Counted from the stretch's first letter, positions 9,045 through 19,450 are shown. The stretch: 38,547 nt of DNA from an uncultured Rhodospirillales bacterium (GCA_903891315.1 CAITEF010000479.1:1-38547); one strand, 5' to 3'. Notes: a model not told the origin generated them from the sequence alone. Program-made: numbers and translations.

Positions 9045-10474
9045 GGTCGGGGTTTGTGGGGCACATGCCCGCTCATGTCGTCCGCCGCGTTTCGGGCCAT
9101 CAACAGGGTGGTTGGAATTGCGGCGACACAGGCAGAGCCAATCACCAGGAAGGCCGTACTAAAGTCTTCTACCCCCGGTGCGCCATGACCGGTGATATGC
9201 ATCGACGCCTCCAGCACGGCGGCCCCCACGGTGACGCCAAGTGTGAGCGAAATCTGCTGGATGGTGGCATAGAGTGCGGTGGAGGCGCTCATCTGCTCGC
9301 GCGGCACCTCGGCGTAGGCGACGGAGTTGTAGGCGGTGAATTGCAGCGAACGGAAAAACCCGCCCAACAGCAGGATGGCGTAGATCCACCACAACGGCGT
9401 GTCGATGCGGAACGTGGCACATGCCAGCAGCAGCAGGCTGGTGAGCACCGAGTTGATCAGCATGGTGTCGCGATAGCCGAAGCGGCGCAGCATCCGCATC
9501 GCCGCCGGTTTCATCAGGATCGCGCCCGCCGCACTGGCGAAGGTGATCATACCGCTCTTGGCTGGGGAATAGCCGAACGCGATCTGCATCATCAGTGGCA
9601 GCAGAAACGGGATGGCCCCCACGCCCAGCCGAAACACCGAACCACCCAGCACCGAGACCAAAAAAGTGGGATAGCGGAACAGGGTGAAATCCAGCAGCGG
9701 TGCTGGATGGCGGCGGGCGTGGCGCCAATAGAAGATGCCGAACAACGTGCCGCCACCCAGCAAAACCGCTTGAACCCAGGGCGGCACCAGACCACGCCCG
9801 ACGGTCTCGGACGCTCCCATCAGGAAGGCCAGACATAGACCCGACCAAAGAAGCCCCCAGCCATCGAGCTTGGCCGGCCGCACATCATCCGTCTTGGGTG
9901 CGTACCGGGTGACCAACACGATTCCGAGGAGGCCAATCGGCACGTTGATGTCGAACACCCAGCGCCAAGAGACATAGGAGACAATGAAGCCGCCAAGCGG
10001 CGGGCCGAGGATCGGGCCAATCAGCGCAGGCATCGACAGCCAGGCCATCGCGTCCAACACCTCGGATTTGGCCGCCGTACGAAGCAGCAGCAACCGCCCG
10101 ACCGGCACCATCATCGCCCCGCCCACACCCTGAAGGATGCGGGCAAACACCAGGAACTCCAGCGAGGTGGCGCGGCCGCACAGAATAGAGCCGATGGTGA
10201 AGACGATAATCGAGGCGCGGAATACCTGCCGCGATCCGTAACGATCTGCCATCCACCCGCTGGCGGGAATGAACACCGCCAGGCTGAGCAGATAGGAGGT
10301 CAGCGCAATGTTCATTCGAACCGGATCGGACCCGAAATCCCGCGCCATCGTCGGCAGCGCAGTTGCGATCACCGTGCCGTCGAGATTCTGCATGAACAGG
10401 GCGCATGCGACGATGAGCGCCGTCAGACGGGTCTGACGTTGGTGTTTGCGGCGCTCATCGTCGGCGATATCCAT
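9041..10474 (-). CDS. DHA2-type (14-helix) MFS drug efflux transporter
   Basis: A 477-aa major facilitator of the EmrB/QacA type. Motif A is GWMADRYGSRQVF (73-85), the antiporter motif C is LIGPILGPPLGGFIV (155-169), and motif D1-like NLDGTVIATALPTM lies in helix 1 (30-43). These three identify proton-coupled drug antiporters of the DHA2 group. About 14 hydrophobic segments fit. It starts 6 nt after qorA and overlaps modB by four bases, so it is co-transcribed with both. No EmrA-like membrane fusion gene is nearby, so it probably exports to the periplasm on its own. The substrate is unknown. Confidence 0.92.
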   Translation of the reverse strand: MDIADDERRKHQRQTRLTALIVACALFMQNLDGTVIATALPTMARDFGSDPVRMNIALTSYLLSLAVFIPASGWMADRYGSRQVFRASIIVFTIGSILCGRATSLEFLVFARILQGVGGAMMVPVGRLLLLRTAAKSEVLDAMAWLSMPALIGPILGPPLGGFIVSYVSWRWVFDINVPIGLLGIVLVTRYAPKTDDVRPAKLDGWGLLWSGLCLAFLMGASETVGRGLVPPWVQAVLLGGGTLFGIFYWRHARRHPAPLLDFTLFRYPTFLVSVLGGSVFRLGVGAIPFLLPLMMQIAFGYSPAKSGMITFASAAGAILMKPAAMRMLRRFGYRDTMLINSVLTSLLLLACATFRIDTPLWWIYAILLLGGFFRSLQFTAYNSVAYAEVPREQMSASTALYATIQQISLTLGVTVGAAVLEASMHITGHGAPGVEDFSTAFLVIGSACVAAIPTTLLMARNAADDMSGHVPHKPRP

Positions 10475-10480
10475 CGCCGA

Positions 10481-11452
10481 TTATGGGATCAGGACGGTGC
10501 TGCCTGTGGTCTTGCGTCCCTCCAGGGCGATATGCGCGGCGGCGGCCTCGCTGAGCGGGAAAGTCTGGTTGACGCGGATCTTCACGACCCCCTTGGCCAC
10601 CACATCCATCAACTCTGCCGCCGCTGCCACCAGATCGCTGCGCTTGGCAGTGTAGGTGGCAAGCGTGGGTCGGGTGACGAACAGGCTGCCCTTTGCGGTC
10701 AGCACGCCGAGATCGACCGGCGGCACCGGGCCCGAGGCGTTGCCGAACACCACCATCAGGCCAAGCGGGGCCAGACAGTCGAGGCTGATGTTGAACGTGT
10801 CCTTGCCGACGCCGTCATAAACCACCGGCACCATCGCGCCGCCGGTGATGCGCTTCACCTCGGCGGGCAGATCCTGGTAGCCGACGATGACATGATCAGC
10901 GCCATGCTCGCGCGCCAGCTCGGCCTTCTCCGGCGTGGAGACCACGCCGATGACATTGACGCCGAGATATTTCGCCCATTGGCACATGATCAGGCCGACG
11001 CCACCGGCGGCGGCGTGGACCACGATGGTCTGACCGGCTTGAACCGGGAAGGTGCGACGCAGCAGATACTGGGCGGTGAGGCCTTGCAGCATCATCGCGG
11101 CCCCGGTGTTGAAATCGATCTCAGCCGGCAGCAGCACCAGACGGTCAGCCGGGATGACGCGCTGGGTCGCATAAGCTCCAATCGGCCCGCCGGCATAGGC
11201 GACGCGGTCGCCGACGGCGAGGTCGGTGACGCCAACGCCGAGTGCGAGGACAACGCCGCTGCCCTCCATGCCGATCGTCGCCGGCAGGGCGGATTTGTAG
11301 AGGCCGGTGCGGAAATAGACGTCAATATAATTGAGGCCGACGGCTTCATGCCGGATCAGCGCCTCGCCCGCGCCGGGCTCAGGGGTGGGAACATCCTCCC
11401 AGCGCATCACCTCGGGGCCACCATTGGCGTGAATGCGGATCGCTTTGGTCAT
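10481..11452 (-). CDS. qorA: NADPH:quinone oxidoreductase (zeta-crystallin type)
   Basis: A 323-aa zinc-free medium-chain reductase. The N-terminal GroES-like domain has GLNYIDVYFRTGLY (39-52), and the nucleotide-binding motif AAAGGVG is at 147-153 with GADHVI further on. NYIDVYFR and HAAAGGVGL are quinone-oxidoreductase wording. It reduces quinones and probably other electrophilic carbonyls with NADPH in the cytoplasm. The ATG overlaps the ogt stop (ATGA), and the MFS gene follows after 6 nt. Lying between an alkyl-DNA repair gene and an efflux pump, it may belong to an electrophile-defence unit; that is inference. Confidence 0.9.
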   Translation of the reverse strand: MTKAIRIHANGGPEVMRWEDVPTPEPGAGEALIRHEAVGLNYIDVYFRTGLYKSALPATIGMEGSGVVLALGVGVTDLAVGDRVAYAGGPIGAYATQRVIPADRLVLLPAEIDFNTGAAMMLQGLTAQYLLRRTFPVQAGQTIVVHAAAGGVGLIMCQWAKYLGVNVIGVVSTPEKAELAREHGADHVIVGYQDLPAEVKRITGGAMVPVVYDGVGKDTFNISLDCLAPLGLMVVFGNASGPVPPVDLGVLTAKGSLFVTRPTLATYTAKRSDLVAAAAELMDVVAKGVVKIRVNQTFPLSEAAAAHIALEGRKTTGSTVLIP

Positions 11453-11934
11453 GTCCGTTCCTGTACCGGTTGGTCGTCTTCTATCGGGGCTGCACTTCGG
11501 CGTTCGAGGTCGAGCAGAAACAGCTTGGTTGGCAGCCCGTCCCCGCCCGAATAGCCCCCTAGCCCGGCCGACGCAACGACGCGGTGGCAGGGGATCAGAA
11601 TGGGGATTGGGTTGGTCGCCATCGCCGTGCCGACGGATCGCGCGGAGCCGCCCGCGATTGCGGCGAGTCCGGCATAGGTGTTTGTCCGACCAGGCTGGAT
11701 CTGCCGGAGCTCCCGCCAGACGCGCTTGCGATATTCGGTGCCGTAAGGGGCCAGCGGCAGATCGAATTGCAGCGAGTCACCGTCAAAATAGGCCTGCAAT
11801 TGCGCACGGGCCGCCAGCAACAGCGTCGTCGGGTCCTGATCACGGCCCCAGCCCCAATCAAGGGCGACAATCGCCCCATCGTCTTCCGAGACGGTGATGT
11901 CGCCAACCGGGGTGTGCAGCGAGAGTTGCGGCAA
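11449..11934 (-). CDS. ogt: Methylated-DNA-[protein]-cysteine S-methyltransferase
   Basis: Suicide repair enzyme that moves methyl or alkyl groups from O6-guanine to its own cysteine. It has 161 aa, the Ogt length without the Ada regulatory domain. The active site is IPCHRVV with Cys116, and the helix-turn-helix part is TNTYAGLAAIAGGSARSVG (85-103). The start is TTG 11934: GGAA lies about 9 nt upstream and no ATG or GTG is in frame before it. It is the first gene of the minus-strand chain and overlaps qorA by four bases. The symbol is by family; ogt versus ada-type naming is a matter of convention. Confidence 0.92.
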   Translation of the reverse strand: MPQLSLHTPVGDITVSEDDGAIVALDWGWGRDQDPTTLLLAARAQLQAYFDGDSLQFDLPLAPYGTEYRKRVWRELRQIQPGRTNTYAGLAAIAGGSARSVGTAMATNPIPILIPCHRVVASAGLGGYSGGDGLPTKLFLLDLERRSAAPIEDDQPVQERT

Positions 11935-12051
11935 GTCGCGTTCCGGATGAAAAGTGAAGTCAGACCCCGATGCCAGCGCTCCTGCCCGGTTCTGTCAAGC
12001 TTGTGCGCGCCCGGCCTGGGTGCTGCCTCTGGATTTTGTTGGAGAATAGGA
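11935..12051. promoter_or_regulatory. Divergent intergenic region between ogt and the ferredoxin gene
   Basis: 117 bp between two divergent genes, so it should hold the promoters of the ogt operon (minus) and of the ferredoxin-mnmE run (plus). I see no clear -35/-10 pair. GGAGAATAGG at 12041-12050 is the ribosome-binding region of the ferredoxin gene. Confidence 0.35.
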
Positions 12052-12390
12052 ATGATTAATCGCAGCCTTGCCGGTGATCCGGAACCGTTTTTCGACGCAC
12101 ATTTGTTCGTCTGTTGCAACCGCAGACCCGATGGGCATGAGCGCGGCTCCTGTGCTGCCAAGGGTTCAGAGAAACTGCGCGACTATATGAAGGCGCGGGC
12201 GAAGGAGCTTGGGCTGAAAAATCTTCGGGTGAATTCGGCGGGGTGTCTGGATCGCTGTGAGCTTGGTCCGTGCCTGGTGATCTATCCCGAGGGGATTTGG
12301 TATAAAATCGAAACCACTGCGGATGTCGATGCGGTGTTGCAGCAGCATCTGGTCGAGGGCGGACGAGTGGAGGCGTTGATGTTGCGCTGA
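12052..12390 (+). CDS. Thioredoxin-like [2Fe-2S] ferredoxin family protein
   Basis: A 112-aa small redox protein. I start at ATG 12052 with GGAG 7 nt upstream; the frame is open far upstream but that part is antisense to ogt. The fold is recognised by HLFVCCNRRPDGHERGSC at the start (Cys21/22 and Cys34) and NSAGCLDRCELGPC (Cys65, Cys69, Cys74), the spacing of thioredoxin-like 2Fe-2S proteins, followed by VIYPEGIWY. The extra cysteine at 22 and Cys74 are additional to the usual four. It probably shuttles electrons in the cytoplasm. The partner is unknown; it precedes mnmE by 23 nt and may be co-transcribed. Confidence 0.87.
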   Translation: MINRSLAGDPEPFFDAHLFVCCNRRPDGHERGSCAAKGSEKLRDYMKARAKELGLKNLRVNSAGCLDRCELGPCLVIYPEGIWYKIETTADVDAVLQQHLVEGGRVEALMLR

Positions 12391-12413
12391 GTCGGCGCGG
12401 AGGGGAGGCGACA

Positions 12414-13700
12414 ATGCGGGCGACGATCCATGCGCCTGCGGGCGTGGTCGGACGGACGGCGCTGACAGTGTTGCGTCTGAGCGGACCGCGCACCGGTGAG
12501 ATTGTGGCGGCACTCGCGGGCGGCCTGCCAGCTCCACGTCGCGCCTCATTGCGGCGGCTGCGCGGTGCGGATGGGTCGACGCTCGATCGGGCGTTGGTGC
12601 TGTGGTTTCCCGGACCCGACAGCTACACCGGCGAGGATTGCGCCGAACTCCATCTGCATGGCGGGGTGGCGGTGTTCTCGGCGGTGACGGCGGCCCTCGA
12701 ACATCTCGGCGCGCGCCCGGCTGAGCCCGGCGAGTTCACCCGGCGCGCCGTGCTGGAGGGCAAGCTCGATCTGCTGGAGGCGGAGGCGACGCTCGATCTG
12801 ATCGAGGCAGAAACCGACGCGCAACGCACCCAGGCGCTGCGACACCTGGGCGGCGAGATGAGTGCTGTCGCTGAATCGTGGCGGGCTGATCTGCTGCGCC
12901 TGCTGGCGCATCAGGAGGCGTTGATCGATTTCCCCGATGAGGACCTGCCGCCAGAGGTCGAGGCAGCGTTGCTCGCAGGGATCGCGGCGCTGCGGGATGT
13001 GTTTGCCCAGGCGCTGGCCCAAGGTGCGCGCGGTGAGCGACTGCGCAGCGGCTTGGTGTTTGCCATCGTGGGCGCGCCGAATGCCGGCAAGTCGACTTTG
13101 TTCAACGCGCTCTGCCAACGCGACGTGGCGATTGTCTCTCCCATCGCGGGCACCACGCGCGATGTGCTGGAGGCGCGTATTGTCCTCGACGGCGTGCCAG
13201 TGACGCTGCTCGACACCGCTGGGTTGCGCGACACGGATGACCCGGTCGAGGCCGAGGGGGTGCGTCGGGCAAAGGCGCGCTTGGCCGAGGCGGATCTGAC
13301 GATGGCGGTATCGGATGACGCAGTGTGGCCGGACTTGCCACAGGGAGTTCCGGTGCTGCGTGTGCAAACCAAGCGCGATCTTCGTGGGCCGGTCGCCGAT
13401 GCCGATATCACGGTGTCGGCACTGGATGGCGATGGGGTTGATGCATTGCTCGATCACCTGCTTGTGTGGGCGCGCGACCTGGCCGGATTGTCGGCGTCGC
13501 CCACCCTGACGCGAGCGCGACATCGGGCGGTTCTGCTGGCCGCGTCCGAAGCATTGGACGCGGCACGCGATGCGGAATTGCCGGAACTGCGCGGCGAAAG
13601 TCTGCGTCAGGCGATGCGGGAAGTCGGCAGGCTCACCGGTCTGGTTGATCCGGAAGAAGTTCTCGGCGCGATCTTTGGCGAGTTTTGCATCGGCAAATAA
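12414..13700 (+). CDS. mnmE: tRNA uridine-5-carboxymethylaminomethyl(34) synthesis GTPase MnmE
   Basis: GTPase that, with MnmG, installs the cmnm5 group on U34 of tRNAs. It has 428 aa, slightly short for the family (about 440-455). Start ATG 12414 has a strong GGGGAGG 6 nt upstream. The N-terminal folate-binding domain shows [15 protein letters not shown] (70-84) and [16 protein letters not shown] (105-120). The G domain has G1 GAPNAGKST (220-228), GTTRD (246-250) and DTAG (267-270). G4 is TKRD (319-322) instead of the usual NKxD, so the guanine-specificity asparagine is threonine. The C-terminus is FCIGK, the conserved end with the catalytic cysteine. The mnmG start follows 44 nt after the stop. 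Confidence 0.96.
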   Translation: MRATIHAPAGVVGRTALTVLRLSGPRTGEIVAALAGGLPAPRRASLRRLRGADGSTLDRALVLWFPGPDSYTGEDCAELHLHGGVAVFSAVTAALEHLGARPAEPGEFTRRAVLEGKLDLLEAEATLDLIEAETDAQRTQALRHLGGEMSAVAESWRADLLRLLAHQEALIDFPDEDLPPEVEAALLAGIAALRDVFAQALAQGARGERLRSGLVFAIVGAPNAGKSTLFNALCQRDVAIVSPIAGTTRDVLEARIVLDGVPVTLLDTAGLRDTDDPVEAEGVRRAKARLAEADLTMAVSDDAVWPDLPQGVPVLRVQTKRDLRGPVADADITVSALDGDGVDALLDHLLVWARDLAGLSASPTLTRARHRAVLLAASEALDAARDAELPELRGESLRQAMREVGRLTGLVDPEEVLGAIFGEFCIGK

Positions 13701-13744
13701 ACGGGCTGCACTCTTTGCGCTTGATCTGTCCAAGCCAACGGTGC

Positions 13745-15616
13745 ATGGCGCGCGACATGGAACAGAATTTCGACGTCATTGTTATTGGTGCCGGTCATGC
13801 CGGATGCGAGGCTGCGGCCGTCGCCGCGCGCCTCGGTGCGCGCACGCTGCTGCTCACCGACCGCCTTGAGACGATTGGCGCGATGTCGTGCAATCCGGCG
13901 ATCGGCGGGATCGGCAAGGGGCACCTGGTGCGCGAGGTCGACGCGCTGGACGGGTTGATTGGTCGTGCCGCCGATCTGGCGGGGATTCACTTCAAGCTGC
14001 TCAACCGCAGCAAGGGCCCCGCCGTTCGCGGGCCGCGCGCGCAGGCAGATCGCAAGCTGTATCGCCGAGCGATGCAGTCACTGCTCGCCGAGCAGAAGGA
14101 TCTGACGATCCGGGCCGGTCACGCGGTGGATTTGGAGACCGGCGGCGATGGCCATGTCGCCGCTGTCTTGACCGAGGACGGCGCCCGGATCGCCTGCCGG
14201 GCGGTGGTGATCACCACCGGCACCTTCCTGCGCGGTCGCACCTTCATCGGCCCGGTCTCGCGTGAGGCGGGTCGGGTTGGCGAGCGACCTTCGGTGGGGT
14301 TGGCACTGGCGCTGGAGCGGCTGGCGCTACCGCTCGGCCGCCTGAAAACCGGCACGCCGCCGCGTTTGGATCGTCGGACCATCGATTGGGATGGTCTTGA
14401 TGCCGATTGGGGCGACGCAGTCCCGGAACTGTTCAGCACGCTGTCCGATGGCGTGGTCAATCCGCAGATTGCCTGTCGGGTGACCGGCACCACGGAGCGC
14501 ACGCACGCGATCATTCGCGAGAATCTGCATCGCTCGGCGGTGTATGGCGGCCAGATCGCCGGACGCGGTCCACGCTATTGCCCTTCGATTGAGGACAAGG
14601 TGCATCGGTTCGCCGGTCGCGAGCGGCACCAGATCTTCCTCGAACCTGAGGGACTGGATGACGACACGATCTACCCCAACGGCATTTCCACCAGCCTGCC
14701 GGAGGACGTGCAGGCGGCAATGGTGGCGAGCATTCCCGGCCTAGAGCGCGCGGTGATCCTGCAGCCGGGTTATGCGGTGGAATATGATTATGTCGACCCG
14801 CGCGCGCTGACGCATGGCCTCGCGGTGCGTGCATTGCCGGGGCTCTTCCTGGCCGGGCAGATCAACGGCACCACCGGCTATGAGGAAGCTGCGGCACAAG
14901 GGCTGGTCGCCGGGCTGAATGCCGCGCGCCTCGCCGGGGGGCAGGATGCGTTCTGCTTCGACCGGGCAGATGCCTATATTGGGGTGATGATCGATGATCT
15001 GGTCACGCAGGGCGTGACTGAGCCGTATCGGATGTTCACCTCCCGCGCTGAATTTCGACTATCGCTACGCGCGGACAATGCCGATCTCAGGCTTACTCAG
15101 ACCGGGATTGGACTTGGTTGCGTTGGCGCGCGGCGCGCGGACGCGTTCGCGGCGTTTTCTGCGGAACTGGCTGAGGCGGAGGCGCATGCACGCGCAACAT
15201 CAGCATCCGTGCAGGATTTGGCGCAGCTTGGCCTTCCAGCAAAGGCCGATGCCGCGACGCGCTCGGCCTTCACGCTGCTGGGCAACACTCAGGTCTCGCG
15301 TGAGGCCCTCAATTCGCTGTTCCCGCATCTGGCAGATTTGTCGCCTCGGGTGACGGCGTGCCTTGAGGCGTCATCGCTCTACTCAGGCTATCTTGGCCGC
15401 CAGACGGCGGAGATTCACGATTTCCGGCGCGAGAGCGAGGTGTTGCTCGGCGACCCTGATTCCCTGCAGGCGCTTGGCGGTCTGTCGAACGAGGTGCGCG
15501 AGAAGCTGCGCCTGCACCGGCCGACCACGCTGGCAGCAGCCGCCCGGATCCCCGGTATGACCCCGGCGGCATTGGCCGCAATTGCTGGTCACACGCGCCG
15601 CGCCATCTCGGCGTAG
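13745..15616 (+). CDS. mnmG: tRNA uridine-5-carboxymethylaminomethyl(34) synthesis enzyme MnmG
   Basis: FAD- and NADH-dependent partner of MnmE, 623 aa from ATG 13745. ATG 13757 gives 619 aa and is equally possible; the open frame back to 13685 overlaps mnmE and is unlikely. The FAD-binding motif [10 protein letters not shown] is at 15-24, then [24 protein letters not shown]. The second conserved signature is the [12 protein letters not shown]...L region, and [17 protein letters not shown] follows, as in all MnmG. The C-terminal helical domain (after about 550), which contacts MnmE and tRNA, is complete. The rsmG ATG follows the stop directly. Confidence 0.97.
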   Translation: MARDMEQNFDVIVIGAGHAGCEAAAVAARLGARTLLLTDRLETIGAMSCNPAIGGIGKGHLVREVDALDGLIGRAADLAGIHFKLLNRSKGPAVRGPRAQADRKLYRRAMQSLLAEQKDLTIRAGHAVDLETGGDGHVAAVLTEDGARIACRAVVITTGTFLRGRTFIGPVSREAGRVGERPSVGLALALERLALPLGRLKTGTPPRLDRRTIDWDGLDADWGDAVPELFSTLSDGVVNPQIACRVTGTTERTHAIIRENLHRSAVYGGQIAGRGPRYCPSIEDKVHRFAGRERHQIFLEPEGLDDDTIYPNGISTSLPEDVQAAMVASIPGLERAVILQPGYAVEYDYVDPRALTHGLAVRALPGLFLAGQINGTTGYEEAAAQGLVAGLNAARLAGGQDAFCFDRADAYIGVMIDDLVTQGVTEPYRMFTSRAEFRLSLRADNADLRLTQTGIGLGCVGARRADAFAAFSAELAEAEAHARATSASVQDLAQLGLPAKADAATRSAFTLLGNTQVSREALNSLFPHLADLSPRVTACLEASSLYSGYLGRQTAEIHDFRRESEVLLGDPDSLQALGGLSNEVREKLRLHRPTTLAAAARIPGMTPAALAAIAGHTRRAISA

Positions 15617-16255
15617 ATGTTTCACGTGAAACACTCCACCCTGCCGCCCGTCAATGTTTCACGTGAAACAGAAGCCAAGCTCCGAGACTTCGCCGCACTG
15701 GTCCAGAAATGGAACCCCACCATCAATCTGGTGTCCCGCAGCGATCTCGACCAACTCTGGCAGCGCCACATTCTCGACAGTCTGCAACTCGCCCCGCTGA
15801 TCCCCAACACCGCAAGCCACCTCACCGATATCGGCTCAGGCGGCGGTTTCCCGGCCATCGTGTTGGCCATCGCCACACAGCGCTCCTTCCACCTGGTTGA
15901 ATCCGACGCGCGCAAATGCGCCTTCCTACGCGAAGCTGCCCGCACCCTCGGCCTGTCCGCCACCATCCATTGCGCACGCATCGAACAAATCATTCTCCCG
16001 CCAGCCCCCGTCGTCACCGCCCGCGCACTCGCCCCCTTGAGCCGACTGATCCCACAAGCAGCCCACCTTCTCGCACCGGATGGATATTTTCTCTTTCCAA
16101 AGGGCAGAAACGCCGAGAGCGAATTGACGGAAGCCTCGCGAGAATGGCAGATGAAGATCGAGCGGTTCGCCAGCAACACCGACCAAGCTGCCACCATCCT
16201 CAAACTCTCTGAGGTCCGCCCTGCTGGCAAAGGCCGTGATTTTCAGGAGGACTGA
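15617..16255 (+). CDS. rsmG: 16S rRNA (guanine527-N7)-methyltransferase RsmG
   Basis: S-adenosylmethionine-dependent methylation of G527 in 16S rRNA; loss gives low-level streptomycin resistance in many bacteria. It has 212 aa, normal length. Motif I is DIGSGGGFPA (71-80), and TARALAPLSRLI and FPKGRN follow. The first 18 codons contain two parS sites. The start is placed at ATG 15617, immediately after the mnmG stop, but translation could begin later: no other ATG precedes the conserved SRETEAKLRDF segment, which is well aligned with the family. The stop is 3 nt before parA. Confidence 0.94.
   Translation: MFHVKHSTLPPVNVSRETEAKLRDFAALVQKWNPTINLVSRSDLDQLWQRHILDSLQLAPLIPNTASHLTDIGSGGGFPAIVLAIATQRSFHLVESDARKCAFLREAARTLGLSATIHCARIEQIILPPAPVVTARALAPLSRLIPQAAHLLAPDGYFLFPKGRNAESELTEASREWQMKIERFASNTDQAATILKLSEVRPAGKGRDFQED
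15618..15633. promoter_or_regulatory. parS: parS site 1 (perfect palindrome)
   Basis: TGTTTCACGTGAAACA, the 16-bp consensus parS bound by ParB, perfectly palindromic. It lies within rsmG codons 1-6 and reads as FHVKH. ParB genes follow 1.4 kb downstream. ParB nucleates here and spreads; this marks the origin-proximal centromere. Confidence 0.97.
15655..15670. promoter_or_regulatory. parS: parS site 2 (perfect palindrome)
   Basis: A second exact TGTTTCACGTGAAACA, 37 bp downstream of the first (start to start), reading as NVSRET in rsmG, a different frame of the palindrome. The spacing of about 3.5 helical turns puts the two sites on opposite faces of the helix. Confidence 0.97.
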
Positions 16256-16258
16256 GCT

Positions 16259-17058
<800 letters not shown>

Positions 17059-17062
<4 letters not shown>

Positions 17063-17922
17063 GCCCGAAGGACAGCAATCCACGTCTCGGCAAGGGCCTC
17101 GCCGCCCTGCTCGGTGACGCCGCCCCGCAGGCGCGGGCGGGAGCTGCTCAAGGCGTTCGGACAATTCCGGTGGAGTTTCTGGAGCCCAGCCCGTTTCAGC
17201 CGCGGGTGAAAATGAATGCCGAGGCGCTCGACGATCTCGCCTCTTCCATCAAAGCGCGCGGCATTTTGCAACCCTTGCTGGTCCGCCCACATCCCGGCCA
17301 TCCCGGTCGCTACCAGATCATCGCGGGCGAGCGCCGCTGGCGGGCGTCGCAGCAGGCCGGGCTGCACGAAGTGCCGGTGCTGGTACGCGAGCTCAGCGAC
17401 ATCGAGACAATGGCCGCCGCCCTGGTGGAAAACCTGCAACGACAAGATCTGAACGCGGTCGAAGAGGCAGAGGGCTACAAGCGACTGATCGACGAATTCC
17501 GCATGACCCAGGAAGCGCTGGCGGAATCTGTCGGCAAGTCGCGCAGCCACATCGCCAACACGCTGCGTCTGCTCAACTTGCCCGCCACCGTGCTGGAAGA
17601 GGTGAAGAAGGGCACGCTGTCCGCCGGCCACGCCCGCGCGCTGCTGGCGCATCCCGAGCCGGAAAAGGCAGCTCTTGCGGTGATCTCGCGCGGCCTCAAC
17701 GTGCGGCAGACCGAGGCGCTGAGCAGCCGCAAGCCGGACGTCGTGGCGCCGGTCGGCAAGCCGAAGGATCCGGAAACCGAGGCGTTGGCGCGTGATCTGT
17801 CTGAGCGTCTGGGACTTCGCGTCGATATCGCCTTCGACGGCACCGGCGGCTCGGTGCGACTGACCTATCGCTCGCTCGACCAGCTCGACGGCATCATCGC
17901 CCTGCTGAACGGCCGCGCATAG
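17059..17922 (+). CDS. parB: Chromosome partitioning protein ParB (CTPase clamp)
   Basis: Binds the two parS sites upstream and spreads as a CTP-dependent sliding clamp; stimulates ParA. It has 287 aa. It opens with NPRLGKGLAALLGD, the ParA-contacting N-terminus. The CTP-binding box is AGERRWR (89-95), followed by ENLQRQDLNAVEEAEGY (124-140). The helix-turn-helix is TQEALAESVGKSRSHIANTLRLL (150-172). The C-terminal dimerisation domain runs from about 235. The 3' end overlaps the convergent holA gene by 29 bp, so the two mRNAs are complementary at their ends. Confidence 0.97.
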
Positions 17923-18922
17923 TCGCCGCCGCCCGACCGGCGATGGCGAGCACGGCATTGCGGCAGATTGTCTCGGCCGGAGCGCCGGTGCGCTTGCATT
18001 CGCGCTCCGCCGCCCAAAGCCGCTCCAGCCCCGCCGAACCCGATACCAGATCCCAGGCCCGCAGCGCGGCCCTGAAATTCGCCTCGCGCTTGAAGAACAC
18101 CGGCGGACGCAGAGCGCGCATCGCCTCATCAATCCCCGCACCTTCGGCTGCCATCGCCAGCACGCGCACCACCCGGATCAACTGACCCGCCACAATGCGC
18201 AGCACCGCCACGGGCGAGCCGCCCTCGGCGAGCGACAATTCCATCGCCCGATCACAGCCCGGCACATCGCCACAGATCGCGGCAAACGACGCATCCTCCA
18301 GCGACAATCCGGACAGATCGCCGACACACAGCGCGGCGGCCTCGACATCCACCCGCCCCTGCGGCCCAGCAAACAGCGCCAGCTTGTCCAGCTCACTCTG
18401 AGTCACACCACGATCCGCCCCCAGATGGTCGGCGAGCCAGCCGACCGCGTCAGGGTCGATGGTCACTTTTGCCGCCGTCATCGTCGCACGGATCTGTTGG
18501 CCAATCGCCGCCTTGTCCATCGCGTAGCAGGCGAACACACCGGCATGCGGCGATTTCTCCAGCGCTGTCTTGAGCCGGGATTTGTTGGTCAGGCCGTAAC
18601 CTTCGAGCACCAGCAGCCCACCGCCATCAACTTCGATGGCCGATTGCACCGCAGCCGTTGCCGTATCCGCCGCCTCGCGCAGCCTGACCACTTTGCGTCC
18701 GCCCATCAGTGACATCGACGCCAATTCGGAGCGCAGCACGCCGAGATTGTCGCGCTCGATCTCCACCACCAGGAATGGATCAGACAGCGATCCGGCAACC
18801 CCGCGCACCGTGCGTGCCGCCAATTCGCGGATCAGACCCTCATCCTCGCCGAAAAACAGGATCGCGCGCAATTCGCTCGGATTGGCGATAACAGCATCAA
18901 TCCGGCGCGGCTCGATTTTCAA
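17894..18922 (-). CDS. holA: DNA polymerase III subunit delta
   Basis: Subunit of the clamp loader that opens the beta clamp. It has 342 aa, normal for HolA. LFFGEDEGLIRELA (23-36) opens domain I; GGRKVVRLREAAD follows. The region LADHLGADRGVTQSELDKLALFAG and the late segment LRPPVFFKREANFRAALRAW are typical alphaproteobacterial delta wording. The start is TTG 18922, 3 nt after the lptE stop; no better start is present near the conserved N-terminus. Last gene of the DUF3576-leuS-lptE-holA run. Confidence 0.92.
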   Translation of the reverse strand: MKIEPRRIDAVIANPSELRAILFFGEDEGLIRELAARTVRGVAGSLSDPFLVVEIERDNLGVLRSELASMSLMGGRKVVRLREAADTATAAVQSAIEVDGGGLLVLEGYGLTNKSRLKTALEKSPHAGVFACYAMDKAAIGQQIRATMTAAKVTIDPDAVGWLADHLGADRGVTQSELDKLALFAGPQGRVDVEAAALCVGDLSGLSLEDASFAAICGDVPGCDRAMELSLAEGGSPVAVLRIVAGQLIRVVRVLAMAAEGAGIDEAMRALRPPVFFKREANFRAALRAWDLVSGSAGLERLWAAERECKRTGAPAETICRNAVLAIAGRAAATMRGRSAGR

Positions 18923-18925
18923 CTG

Positions 18926-19450
18926 TCAACCCGGCTTCTGTTCTTTTTGGAAATACGCCGCAAGATCAGTGACAATCTGCTGCGAGATACTTGTCGAGAT
19001 CCGCCGCAAGACGTCCTCATTGCGCAATTCCGTATAGAAATACTGCACGTCGACCAAGTTCGCGCCGTCATTCGACTTCGCCCAGCCTGATACCACATCA
19101 CGCGGCTCACCCTTGACTGCCGTCAGCGTCCAATGCGCCGTCCCGATGACCCGCAATCTCGTCACCGCCGAGGTGGCGAACTCGGTGGCCACACCCTGTT
19201 CCGAGATCGTATAGGTCACCGAAAGCTGATAGGCGCGATCACTCAGACCGTCCGGGCCTTCCAGACGACGCTGCAATTCCTCGCGCAGCACCTGCCCGGG
19301 GCGCTCCGGGATCAGTGCCACATCGATCTGCCGCAGCCGGTCCGAGACCGCCCCGTTGTCGTGGCGGCCATACAAGGGTTGAAAGCCACAGCCGCTGCTG
19401 AGGGCGGCCAGCAATCCGGCTCCGATTGTCCGACGGCGGATCATGTTCAC
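18926..19450 (-). CDS. lptE: LPS assembly lipoprotein LptE (RlpB-like)
   Basis: Outer-membrane lipoprotein that plugs LptD and helps place LPS on the surface. It has 174 aa. The N-terminal signal is [17 protein letters not shown], with the lipobox SSGC and acylated Cys21 followed by GFQPLYG, the GFxPLYG mark of this family. The alphaproteobacterial form also carries [23 protein letters not shown]. The start is GTG 19450, overlapping the leuS stop (GTGA), or ATG 19444 two codons later. It lies between leuS and holA, as in most proteobacteria. Confidence 0.92.
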   Translation of the reverse strand: MNMIRRRTIGAGLLAALSSGCGFQPLYGRHDNGAVSDRLRQIDVALIPERPGQVLREELQRRLEGPDGLSDRAYQLSVTYTISEQGVATEFATSAVTRLRVIGTAHWTLTAVKGEPRDVVSGWAKSNDGANLVDVQYFYTELRNEDVLRRISTSISQQIVTDLAAYFQKEQKPG

